Shown here: piece after piece, positions 12,080 to 22,531 of the stretch
Layout: each line of letters opens with the position of its first letter
Position numbering within the stretch: the first letter of the stretch is position 1
From: Gigaspora rosea
Taxonomy: Eukaryota; Glomeromycota; Glomeromycetes; Diversisporales; Gigasporaceae
NCBI GenBank assembly: GCA_003550325.1
Contig: QKWP01000610.1
Span: 126,296 to 190,295 of the forward strand
Direction: 5' to 3'
Length of the DNA stretch: 64,000 nucleotides
The notes under the pieces: model-generated
Seen by the model: only the letters and a program-made list of their open reading frames with translations
Told to the model about the DNA's origin: nothing
Database searches by the model: none
Made by a program: the position numbers and the translations under genes

Positions 12080-12400
12080 CCGTATTATATACACAAATAG
12101 CAATACCAATATTGTTTATGTTAGGTTAGGGTTAGGTGAGAATTATGTTAGGGTTTGGGTTTAGGCTATTATATAGTAAAATTGCTCAAGAAAATCTTTT
12201 ATTAATGTACAGAAGGTAGTTTAGTATGCAACTTTTTGCAAAATAAGCGATTTTTGTCAAAACAAACGTTTGTTTAAATTTTTCTGATTGTGTAATATTA
12301 TATCTAATCTTGAATCTTGGTAACGATCTATAGGTCACATAATGCGAGTATATGTACCTTCAGATATATATATATTAATGCAATAAAAAAAAAGATCATT
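12080..12400. repeat. Diverged core-sharing MITE relic
   Basis: Carries GTTAGGTTAGGGTTAGG, then ATATAGTAAAATTGC, AAAATCTTTTATTAATG and ATCTTGAATCTTGG in the family order. Ends are too diverged to place. Confidence 0.55.
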
Positions 12401-12959
12401 TTTTTTAAAAAAAAAAAAACAGTATGAAAAAAATTAATAATAATAATAATAAAATTAAAAAAAAAATTAAAAATAATTTAAAAATAATAATAAAAAAAAA
12501 ACTGAAAATTTTTAAATACGATAATAAAAAATTTAAAAAAAATAATTTAAAAAAAAATAATAATTTTAAAAAAAGGGAATATGTTTTTTGTGCACCTGCA
12601 CGGTTGTGCACCCCTTGTTGATCCACCACCCCGGCGACCCATATGTAAATCATATCAGGTATGCAAACACGCGTTTTTTTTATTTTGTTTTTTTTCTAAT
12701 GGATTTTTTTTTCTTGAAAGGACTGGGATAAGATAAGTGGTTTTTCTTTCTGGTTTTTTTTTTTTAACTAATACTAACTCTTTTTGTTAGTTATTCTCCA
12801 TATTTTTGATGAAAACTCTGTGAATCAGCGACAAAATCTAGACATGCCGAATAACCTTTTGGAAAAAACATGGAATATAAAACACGGGTCGACTTTTTTT
12901 ATAGGTGGGGTTTTTTATTGTTTACTTTTTTTTTTTTTCTTGAATTAACTTTTTTTTCT

Positions 12960-13810
12960 TATGTAGGTTTAACTTCGTTGAAACGTCAAATGGTAGAGAT
13001 TAGAACCAAGTTCCGTTGGGATTTTTTATCGTTGCTTTTTTTTTTCTTTGCCGGCTTAAACTAATTCTTTTTCTCTTTTGTAGGTTTAACTTTGTTGAAA
13101 CGTCGAATAATGTGATTAGAACACAGGACCTTGTAAGATCTGTTGGGAATTTTTTTCGTTGTTCAATCTTTTTTTTTTCTTGGCGGGTTGAACCAATTCT
13201 TTTTTTTTGTAGGTTTAGCCAGTGTTGTACACGGACATTGTCCCGCCGATTTTTCAGGGACGCGGACAGTCCGGGACGGGACATCCGGGACATGTCCGCA
13301 ATAATGTCCCAACATGATGGACATGTCTGCCGGGTAAAACCAATCAAATTGCAGAATTATACGAATTTTATTGGTTGATGATCACGTGTTTAGTCGCCAA
13401 ATGTCTGGGACAAAAAAAATTCTGGGCGGACATGTCCCGGACGTCCCGTCCCGGACTGTCCGCCGTCCGTGTCTGTGTCCCATGACAACACTGGGTTTAG
13501 CTATGTTGAACTTCGTTGAAATGTAGCTTAGAACCGGACAGAACCTTGTAAGATCTGTTGGAATTTTTTTCGTTGTTTGTTCTTTTTTTTTTGTCGGGTT
13601 GAACCAATTCTTTTTTCTTTTGTAGGTTTAACTACGTTGAACTTTGTTGGAATGTAGATTAGAACCAGAATCTTGTAAGATAAGTACTTTGAGTGGTTTT
13701 TTTTCGTCGTTTGCTTTTTTTTTCTTTGTCGACTCTTAGTTTTTTTCGTTGTTTGTTTTTTTTTCTTGTGCCTGTACTAATTTTTTTTCTTGTAGGTTTA
13801 GGTTTGCTGG
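12960..13810 (+). repeat. Tandem array with splice-acceptor-like unit ends
   Basis: About five units of about 120 bp (excluding the inserted MITE). Each has a T-rich tract running into TGTAG followed by GTTTAACTTCGTTGAAACGT or a variant; units start near 12966, 13083, 13211, 13624 and 13793. Shared downstream blocks are TTAGAACCA and CTTGTAAGATCTGTTGG. Pyrimidine tract plus TAG resembles 3' splice sites. Confidence 0.75.
13220..13493. mobile_element. 274-bp hAT-type MITE
   Basis: Termini CAGTGTTGTACACGGACA and ...CATGACAACACTG, flanked by the exact 8-bp duplication GGTTTAGC (13212-13219 and 13494-13501). CAGTG termini and an 8-bp TSD are diagnostic of hAT elements. Its GGGACATGTCC-rich arms are far more GC-rich than the surroundings. 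No transposase. Confidence 0.93.
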
Positions 13811-14405
13811 AACAACGGTATCATTATTGAGCCTTCGCCGCTTCGGTGCCACTATTGAGCCTTCTTGGTTGAACTTTCCTTGTGCGGTTTTGTGCTTTGT
13901 CGTCATTTTTCGGTGTCGACGTCGTCGTTAAAAGCCTTTGTTGGCAGGTTTCGTCCTTTCGGCGTCGTTGTTGTTTGAATTTTTGTTATGTCTTTCTTGG
14001 GCTTGGAATTGATCGCGTTGCATTATTGAAATGTTACGCGATCAGTTATGGTTAGGGAAAGATAGTGGTTGAATTTTTTTTTTTAATAATCGAAAAGATA
14101 GTGGTTGAATTTTTTTTTTTTTATTAATCGAAAAGATAGTGGTTGAATTTTTTTTTTTAATAATCGAAAAGATAGTGGTTGAATTTTTTTTTTTTAATAA
14201 TCGAAAATTATGTAATTTTTTTTTATTAATAAAAAAAATGATATTTTTTAATCATTAAAAAAACAATTTTTTTACAAGTCTATGTTGATGGGTCGGAAGG
14301 TCGGGTGCCCCGATTGACTTTCACGTGCTAAAATTTGATTGGTCAATCAAGGGGGTGCACGACCGTGCAGATGCACGAAATTTTTAAACCCTTAAAAAAT
14401 ATAAT

Positions 14406-14850
14406 TTAAAAAAAGGGTACATTTATTTATTGCCCCTTCGATGTGTCGCTCTCACATGATCGACCAATAAAAATTCAAGATCAGGTGTAATGTAGCACAA
14501 GAAGAAAGTTCAAAACAAACATTCAGTTTGACGAAAAATCGCCTATAACCCAAAATTTCGCATATGAAACCACTTTTTGTGCTCTAACAAAAAAAATTCC
14601 TTGCAAAATTTTACTATATACCACTCTAGTGAATAAAATTCATGTGCACAATGTGCACATGTGCACAATTTTTTTGTGTGCACAATAAAAATTCCTTGCA
14701 AAATTTTACTATATACCACCATCTTCACTTGTATCCTAACCCTACCTAACTCTAACCCTAACTATACGAAATCATTCAGCTTATTTTGGTTGTTTTGATT
14801 AACATTACAGGGGCGACAATGTAGCATATGCAATGTATAAATTATCTCTT
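14406..14850. mobile_element. Core-sharing MITE relic, copy 6
   Basis: Contains AAGATCAGGTGTAATGTAGC, AAATCGCCTATAACCC, duplicated TTCCTTGCAAAATTTTACTA (about 14598 and 14691) and CCTAACTCTAACCCTAAC, in family order. Ends (TGCCCCTTCGATGTGTCGC and GGGGCGACAATGTAGC) are partly matched. Confidence 0.6.
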
Positions 14851-15068
14851 AAAAAAATGGTTAAAAAATATATATATATATAAAAATATTTAAAAAAATA
14901 TAAAAAAAAAACATTTAAAAAAATATAAAAAAACCATTCAAAAAAATATAAAAAAAACATTAAAAAAATATAAAAAAAATGTTTAAAAAAATATATCTGA
15001 TATATAAAAAAAAGTTTAAAAAATATAAAAAAACGTTTAAAAAATATATAAAAAAAGGCAAAATATCA

Positions 15069-16748
15069 GTGGTAACATATTACCATGACGACCCTTATAT
15101 AATCGGCCAATTGCATTAAAAATTGACGATCATATAAATAAATGTTTTTTTTATTTATTCTTAAATTTTTTTTTATTTTTTAGAACTATCGCTGAAGCTA
15201 TATAAAGGTATGGAAATTTTCTAGTACGTTTTCGTCATTTTTAGCAAATTATTTTTTTTAAACGAACACGGTATGAGAACGTAGCATGATAGCTAGTTAT
15301 TTTTTTAATATAACAGATAAGTACTAACCTTCTTACGTTCTTTTCTTTAGAACGAACATAGTACAATTTGAAGAATAAGAACGGACGTATTACAGTAGTT
15401 TTTTTTATTTTATTTTATATAACGGTACTATCGTTCTTATATTTTTTTCTTTAGAATGGACATAGTACGATTAACAAGAACACTACAATAATGAATGTAT
15501 CATGGTAGTTAGGGTTAGTTTTTTTTTTTATACTATAATTACTAACATTCTTACGTTCTCTTTTTTAGAATGAACGTAGTACAATTGTTGGAATAAGAAA
15601 AATAAAAACAGACGTACACGGTAGTTAAATTTTTATTTTTTTTTAATAAATATAATGGTACTAACGTTCTTTTCTTTAGAATGAACGTAGTATGATTGCT
15701 AGAATCAAACAGACGTATAATGGTAGTTTGTTTTTTTAACATTCTTACGTTCTTTTTTTAGAACAAACATAGTACGATTGTTGGAATAAGAAGAATAAGA
15801 ATAGACATATCATAGTAGGTTTTTTGTTTTTTTTTGTTTATAAATATAACGGTACTAACTTTCTTTTCTTTAGAACAAACATAGTACGATTGTTGGAATA
15901 AAACGAACGTATTACGGTAGTTTGTTAGTTTTTTTTTTTTTTTTTTAATATAAGTACTAATGTTCTTACGTTCTTTTCTTTAGAACGAACATAGTATGAT
16001 TGTTTGATTGTTGGAATAAGAAGAATAAGAACAGATATATTACGGTAGGGTTTTTTTTTATTATAAATATAATGGTATTAATGTTCTTATATTCTTTTCT
16101 TTAGAACGAATGTAGTACAATTATCAAGAATGGACATATCATAGTAATTAGTTTTTATTTTAATATAAGTACTAACGTTTTTATGTTCTTTTCTTTAAAA
16201 CGAACATAGTACAATTGTTGGAATAGAACAGACGTATCATGGTAGTTTTTTTTTTTTATGGTACTAACGTTTTTTTTTTAGAACATAGTACGATTGTAGC
16301 TAGAACGGGCATAGCATGGAAGTTAGTATACGGGGTTTTTTGTTTTATATAGTACTAACGGTTCTTTTTTTTTTAAAATAACATAGTACGATAGTTAGTT
16401 AGTATGGCCATAGCAGTAGAATAGCACGATAGTTGGGTGGGTCATAACACGATATTTGGAATGTTAGTTTATGTTGTAAATGTATTTTTTTAAAATAATA
16501 AATTTCAAATTTTTTTTTCCGAATAATATCTTTATTTTTTAAAAAAATAATAAATTTCGAATTTTTTTTTTTTGAATAAATATCTTTTTTTTTAAAAAAA
16601 ATAATAAATTTCGAATAAGTTATATACGATGGCCAATCAAAATTGATCGCGTGATTCATGTGATAACCGATTTGTATTGGTTGTCACATGAATCACGTGG
16701 TCGATTTTGATTGGTTGATCATGGGTCGCTATGGTGACATGTCTCCAT
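15069..16748. mobile_element. 1.7-kb TIR element containing a tandem array
   Basis: Left end GTGGTAACATATTACCATGA and inverted right end ATGGAGACATGTCACCATAG align, followed by matched CGACCC and CCAATC blocks. The interior is a tandem array (15170-16440). Near the right end lies a long hairpin (16631-16725; arms CCAATCAAAATTGATCGCG and partner). No protein is encoded. Confidence 0.7.
15170..16440 (+). repeat. Tandem array of about 11 units (82-123 bp)
   Basis: Each unit reads roughly AACGAACATAGTACGATTG, GGAATAAGAA, CAGACGTATCATGGTAG, a T-run, GGTACTAACGTTCTTACG, then TTCTTTTCTTTAG at the junction. Units begin near 15351, 15455, 15569, 15680, 15762, 15874, 15984, 16106, 16199 and 16282. The unit ends look like splice acceptors. 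Confidence 0.85.
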
Positions 16749-16810
16749 AAAATAACAACTTAAAAAAAAACTATATAGTAAATACATTATAAAAAAAAAC
16801 GACATTACTA

Positions 16811-17602
16811 AAATGCACTATTGGTGTTCAACACCATAATGATCTTCACCAATCAAATTTTTTAAATGCAGTATAACATAAAAATCAGGTGTAGCCTAAA
16901 TTTTTGTTATTTTGATATTTTTTTGAAAAATACCTTCTAACTCAAAATTTTATTTATGAAACCATCTTTTTTTTTAAAAAATAATAATTCCTTGTGAAAT
17001 TTTACTATATACTATATCTCACTCTAACCCTAACTATTAACTCTAACTTAACATTTATTAAATCTTCATATTACACCGCATATTGGTGTTGAACACCATT
17101 GTCACGGGCTAAAAGTGATCTTCGGAATTACAGTAGGCGCAGTAAAACCCATGATTAAGAACTGAAATCCAAGAAATCTAAAAGAAATCAAGAATTAAGA
17201 ATTAATTAAAAAGTAGTTAACGAAATAAAATATTGCTAAACATAGCCTTCGTTAATTATAATCATGTAATAATCATGATTATAAGTCCCTTAGTTATAGT
17301 GATTCTTTCTCGATCCCTTCTTGATGAAAGATCGATTTATCCTTAAGCCTCTTTAGTTCGTTAGTCTAGTAAAAGTTATAAAAGCTCTGTAATTTCCCTC
17401 TTGTAAAGGACACATATCCTATGGGATTATAACATTAATTACTCATTACTTTCCTTTAATAACTCGTTACTAAATCTGTTAATAAATTGCTAAATCACCA
17501 AAATCATGCCTCTGGCGAGTTGCCTTATCACCTTAAATCCGTATATTTTCATATATAAGTTAATAAACCTACTATTCATCCTGTAACACCATAGGTGCAT
17601 TT
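16811..17602. mobile_element. Core-sharing MITE, copy 7, split by a solo LTR
   Basis: Outer ends AAATGCACTATTGGTGTTCA and inverted AAATGCACCTATGGTGTTCA match once the LTR is disregarded; TA flanks both sides (16809-16810 and 17603-17604). End palindrome GGTGTTCAACACC. The interior has the family CCTAACCCTAACTATTAAC run. Confidence 0.85.
17100..17588. mobile_element. 489-bp solo LTR
   Basis: Starts TGTCACGGGCTAAAAG and ends CATCCTGTAACA, giving TG...CA termini, with CCAT directly repeated on both flanks (17096-17099 and 17589-17592). It interrupts the palindromic end of a MITE whose intact form GAACACCATAG is seen at about 8985. No internal retroelement sequence accompanies it, so this looks like a recombined solo LTR. 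A 5-bp ACCAT duplication ending in AAC is also possible. Confidence 0.8.
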
Positions 17603-17902
17603 TATATTATTCCAAAAAAAATAAAATAAAACAATAATATAAAAAAAATAAAAAAAATAAAAATAACATGAAAATAAAAGTAAATTCTGGTTATTCCTTA
17701 TCATGGGAGTAACAGGAAATTTACTTATTAAAAATAAAAATAATAAAAATAAAATAAAATAAATAAATGTGTTTTTTTTACTTTATTTATTTATTTATTT
17801 ATTTTTATTTTGTTTTGTTTATTGATTTTCTCCTTGAGTTCTATCGGCAAGTAAGTATTTGGTTATAATAGGCAGTGCCTTAAAATATTTCAAAACTACT
17901 AC
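17603..17902. repeat. ATAAAA/TTTATT low-complexity sequence
   Basis: A-rich then T-rich simple sequence able to fold on itself (AAATAAATAAA against TTTATTTATTT). No gene seen. Confidence 0.6.
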
Positions 17903-18454
17903 TTAAGTACTAGTTCGCGAGTGAGTGACAGTAGCATCATAGTAGTATCATAGTAAAATTTGGTAAAAATTTAATATAAATTTTTATATTAATATGAAAT
18001 CTGTAGCTGTTACAAAGTAAAGTTAATTTTTTACTAAGTTAACAATACATGTCCACTAATTGAAAGTTGTAGAGCTCGTTAAGACACATTTAACAGTGGT
18101 TAAATTATCCAAATCGGCCTAGTGGATGGTGAGATATCATCGAAAAACGATTGGCTAACTATATAAAATTCTAAATAAACAAATATTGTTTACATAGAGA
18201 TTTTATATAGTTGGCCAATTGTTTTTCGATGATATCATGCCATCCACTGGGCCGATTTGGATGATCTAACCACTGTTAGATGCGCCTCAACGAGCTCTAC
18301 AACTTCCAATTAGTGGACATATATTATTAACTTAGTAAAAAATTATCTTTACTTTGTAGCAGCTGCAGATTACATATTAATATAAAATTTATATTAAAAT
18401 TTCATCAAATTTTACTATAAAATTATTGTCGCTCACTTGTGGACTAGTACTTAA
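17903..18454. mobile_element. Foldback element, about 270-bp arms
   Basis: Near-complete palindrome: TTAAGTACTAGTTCGCGAG at the left pairs with the inverted right end TTAAGTACTAGTCCACAAG, and the arms match to a centre near 18180. Outer limits may reach GG ends near 17870 and 18473. It holds the module shared with other foldbacks (ATCCAAATCGGCC, GAGCTCGTT blocks). No coding potential. Confidence 0.85.
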
Positions 18455-18776
18455 TATATTTCATGATAATTAAGTAATTCTCCCAAAAAAGGATTAAAAA
18501 TATTAAATATAACAATGCGAAATTTTAAATGTTTCGACAAAATTCAAAATGTATTCATTATTTAAATTAATACTAATTTGACAAATTTTAAATTTGGACC
18601 TTGGTTTATATTTTAATAATTTGTTAAAAAAAAATATGATCTATATGAGAGATGTTCAGGGTCCTGGAGATTCAGTAATAATATTTTGCTAACTCATGGG
18701 GTATTAAAGACAAATCACCATTTATTGATGTAAATTTAAGTGATGTGATTCAAGTGGATAAAATGAGAATGGATAA

Positions 18777-19573
18777 GGGAGCTTCCAGAAATCAGCTGAT
18801 TTTTTTTTTACTATGAGCCCACCTCACTCCTACCCCACCCACCCACACCTGATACCCCAATTAGCCAATTAGATTTTACGATTATTAAAAAGTTAAATAT
18901 AACATTTAATAGTAAATAACTTTTGATCTACTGAACCAAATTTGATGATTCAACTACCAAAATGATCCTCTCAACGAGAGGATTCTAGCAAGCCTAAAAT
19001 TGTTAAAATCCAATCACAGGATCCTGTGATCGGAATAGATTTGTGTTACTATAAAAGTTCTATAATTTATTAAATAAATATAACCCATTTATAGTAATAC
19101 AAATTTATTTTGATCTTAGGATCCTGTGATTGGATTTTAACGATTTTGGGCTTGTTAGAATCCTCTCAATGAGAGGATTCTGATAAGCCCAAAATCATTA
19201 AAATCCAATCACAGGATCCTAAGATCGAAATAAATTTGTGTTACTATAAATGGGTTATAATTATTTAATAAATTATAGAACTTTTATAATAACACAAATC
19301 TATTCCGATCACATGATCCTATGATTGGATTTTAACAATTTTGACTCGCTAGAATCCTCTCATTGAGAGGATTATTTTGGTAGTTGAGTCATCAAATTTG
19401 GTCCAGTAGATCAAAAGTTATTAATTATTAAATATTATTAATAAATCTATAATTTTGGTCAAAAATAATTTTGCAACTTTGGCCGGAATTCTGAAATTTT
19501 GCTCGGAATTACACCTGATACTTCAGCTGACCCACCCACCCACCCAGAAATCAGCTGATTTCTGGAAGCTCCC
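18777..19573. mobile_element. 797-bp foldback, PIF/Harbinger-like
   Basis: Perfect TIR GGGAGCTTCCAGAAATCAGC at both ends, continuing to TGATTT, with TAA duplicated on the flanks (18774-18776 and 19574-19576). Subterminal palindrome AAATCAGCTGATTT. The interior is two nested palindromes, each with ATCCTCTCAACGAGAGGAT-type hairpins and AATCCAATCACAGGATCC. No transposase. Confidence 0.9.
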
Positions 19574-20220
19574 TAACATATTAGTATGCTTACAGTCACG
19601 ATATGCACCTTAAGTTATATAAACTAATAGTATTTATGGTACTCAGTATTCATAGTACTCATGTTACTTACTTGTACTCACAACATACTATACCACTCAC
19701 AGTACTATAGTATACCATTTTATTACCATATATATTATATAGCATAGTGACAATATGACTTGAAGATAGTACTATAACTGTAATACTGTAAGTAGTTTAC
19801 TATCTTTTGCACTAATTATAACAAGAAAAATGTTTAAGTCATAATAAGTTAAACTAATATTTTTCTATAAAAGAATTATATTAAAAATTTTTTTAATCAA
19901 TTAAATATAACTTATTTGATCGATCAGTATTATTAATTAACCTATTGTTGCTTGAGCCTATTAATTGGTGCTTGATCATTGATCTAAGTCAATTAATAAT
20001 CAAGTATCCTATAATTGAGTCAATTCACTAGTTTAAACTATTGCAAAGCTGTTCTGTGACAACACTGCTTAGAAAAATTTAATCTATATTAGATATTAAG
20101 CTTTTTGGAATTTATACAGTATATATTGAACAAATATTATATATTTGTATAATATTGTAAATATATTTATATAATATTCATGCATATTATAATATCCTTG
20201 TTATAGTTACAATATTATTA
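19574..20220. other. AT-rich intervening sequence with a hAT-like 3' end
   Basis: Mostly unremarkable. AAGCTGTTCTGTGACAACACTG at about 20046-20067 matches the right end of the hAT-type MITEs at 43678 and 61871, but a matching left end is not clear, so this may be a truncated copy. Confidence 0.5.
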
Positions 20221-21426
20221 GAGAGCTTCCAGAAATTATGTAATTTTTGGGTGGGTGGGTGGGGTTGCCAAAATATCAGGTTATAATTCTGGTCAAAATT
20301 TTATAATTCTGGCCAAAAGTAAAAATTATAAACTTATTGATAACTTTTGACCTACTGGGCCAATTTAGATGATTTAACTACCAAAATGCTCGTCTCAGCG
20401 AGGCGATTCTAACAAGCCCAAAATTGGTAAAATCTAATCACAGGATCCCAAGATCGTTCAACTTTTGTATAATTTTAATAGTGATTTTTTAGAATCACTA
20501 AGTAAATTTCTTTAACATTGAATAACATTTGATTCACTGGTCCGTTTTGGATGATTTAACTACCAAAATGTTCGTCTCATTGAGACGATTTTAACTAGCC
20601 AAAAATCGCTAAATTCCAATCACAGGATCCCAAGATCAATATACATTTGTATTGTTATTAACAATACAAATCTTTATCGATCTTGTGATCCTGTAATTGG
20701 AATTTAGCAATTTTAGGCTTGTTAGAATTGTCTCACTGAGACGAACATTTTGGTAGTTAAATCATTCAAAATGGACCAGTAGATCAAAAGTTATTCAATG
20801 TTAAAGAAATTTACTTAGTGATTCTAAAAAATCACTATTAGATTTATACAAAAGTTGAACAATCTTGGGATCCTGTAATTAGATTTTAAAGATGTTGGGC
20901 TTGTTAGAATTGTCTCATTGAGACGAGCATTTTTGTAGTTAAATCATACAAAACGGACCAGTGAATCAAAAGTTATTATCAGTTCAAAAAATTGGACATA
21001 TGGAGTGTCTTCAATTAAAAGGGCCCATTTTTACATATATTTTATTTTGAGATATTTGAGTTTAATTATTTGTTTTGATTTTCGGACTGATCTGGGATCA
21101 ATCAAATTTCACGATATTGATTGGTTAAAGATGGCAGGTGACTATCGGGTAAACTCGTGACGTATTGGCTTGATTTTTTATTATGTAATTCGACTTTCAT
21201 TTATAATTAAAAAAAGTCAATCATGTCAAAATTTATATGAATTTAACGAAAACTCATTTTTCAAAAAAATGTAAAAATGGGCCCTTTTAATTGAAGACAC
21301 CCCATATAAATAATTTTTAAAAAAATATAAAATTTGATTGACTAATAGGGTATTAGGTGAGGGTGGGTGGGGTAAAATTTTGAAATTTATTAGTAACAAA
21401 AAATTACGTAATTTTTGGAAGCTCCC
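20221..21426. mobile_element. 1.2-kb foldback, PIF/Harbinger-like, with nested MITE
   Basis: TIRs GAGAGCTTCCAGAAATTATG (left) and GGGAGCTTCCAAAAATTACG (inverted right), flanked by TTA (20218-20220 and 21427-21429). Palindromic interior centred near 20655, with four CGTCTC...GAGACG hairpins. Related to the element at 18777 but with a different subterminal palindrome (AAATTACGTAATTT). Interrupted by the element at 21001-21304. Confidence 0.9.
21001..21304. mobile_element. 304-bp MITE with TA duplication, nested
   Basis: TIRs of about 36 bp: TGGAGTGTCTTCAATTAAAA (left) and TGGGGTGTCTTCAATTAAAA (inverted right), each continuing to GGGCCCATTTTTACAT. Flanked by TA (20999-21000 and 21305-21306). 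Tc1/mariner or Stowaway-like. Lies inside the foldback at 20221-21426, so it inserted later. Confidence 0.9.
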
Positions 21427-21430
21427 TTAT

Positions 21431-22043
21431 GGGAAAATAAATTTGTCGCACCTGCAACATGTCACACCCCTGCTTCGACCAATCATATAGTATGATTTTA
21501 TAGACAAAAAATTTTATTTTTTAAAAATTTAAAATTTTACTTAATAAAGTATAAAATATATATAAAATGTAACGTAAAATTTTATTTTAAACAACTTTTT
21601 CTAAGTCGCAAAGATAGATTGTCTTAGTAAAAAAAATAGTTTATAAGAAAAATCAAAATTTTCCAAAGTTAGCACATATAAACCTTTTTTTTACTAAAAC
21701 AATCTACTTTTTTAACTTAGAAAAAGTTGTTTAGCGTAAAATTTTACATATAATATTTAAACGTAAATATAAATTATATTAGTAAAAAAAAAAGTTTTAT
21801 ATGTGCTAATGATCAAAATTTTTGATTTTTCTTATAAAACGTTATTTTTTTACTAAGATAATCTATCTTTATGACTTAGAAAAAGTTGTTCAAAATAAAA
21901 TTTTACGTTATATGTTTTGATATCACTTATTTATTTTACATTTTACTAGTAAAATTTTTAATTTTTAAAACTTAAAATTTTTTGTCTACAAAATCGTGCG
22001 ATTTGATTGGTCGGAATCAGGGGTGCAACAAATTTCTATTCCC
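21431..22043. mobile_element. 613-bp foldback element
   Basis: Starts GGGAAAATAAATTTGTCGCA; the inverted right end is GGGAATAGAAATTTGTTGCA. Arms of about 300 bp pair through GACAAAAAATTTTA and CTAAGTCGCAAAGATAGATT. It abuts the TTA duplication of the previous element. TAT flanks both sides but this is not distinctive. Confidence 0.85.
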
Positions 22044-22531
22044 TATTATTATAATCAGTTTTTTTTTATTAATCTAATTTATATTGTATTAGTCTTAATA
22101 TAGTTGCAAATCCATTATAGTTACTATTAGACGAAACAAATAAAATTAACTGGGTTACATAATATTTGAAAAAATTTTAGATCTGGTCACTCAGAGATTT
22201 TTTTATATAGATAAAATTTTTTAAANTTTTTTTAAAAAAGAGGTCTATCCTCTAATTCTTTATTAAGATTTTGTAGATTATACATATATGATTACATGTA
22301 GGAATTACTAATCTAAAGGGAAGTAGAGGTAAGAGCTAAGGTTTACTCTTGGCCTTATTTTTTACTAGAATGGCCGTAGACCTCTAGTTTTTGGAAAGGA
22401 TGTTGTTGATAGAAAAGTTATTAGTGAGAAAGAATTTGTCGATTTTTTGTTTAATAAAGAGTGGCGTGAATGGGAGGGTTTTGATCATGGTTGGTAGTGT
22501 TAATGGGGGGAGGAGGGACTGCCTCTGAATG

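Larger units (their letters stand above)
12575..14391. mobile_element. 1.8-kb TIR element containing a tandem array
   Basis: Left end GGGAATATGTTTTTTGTGCA and inverted right end GGGTTTAAAAATTTCGTGCA continue into matching GCACGG...GTGCACCCC segments, giving TIRs of about 45 bp. The interior holds a tandem array of about 120-bp units (12960-13810), a hAT-type MITE (13220-13493) and a 38-41-bp minisatellite (about 14045-14210, GATAGTGGTTGAATT units). Short open frames here read T-rich sequence; no transposase is recognisable. Confidence 0.7.
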
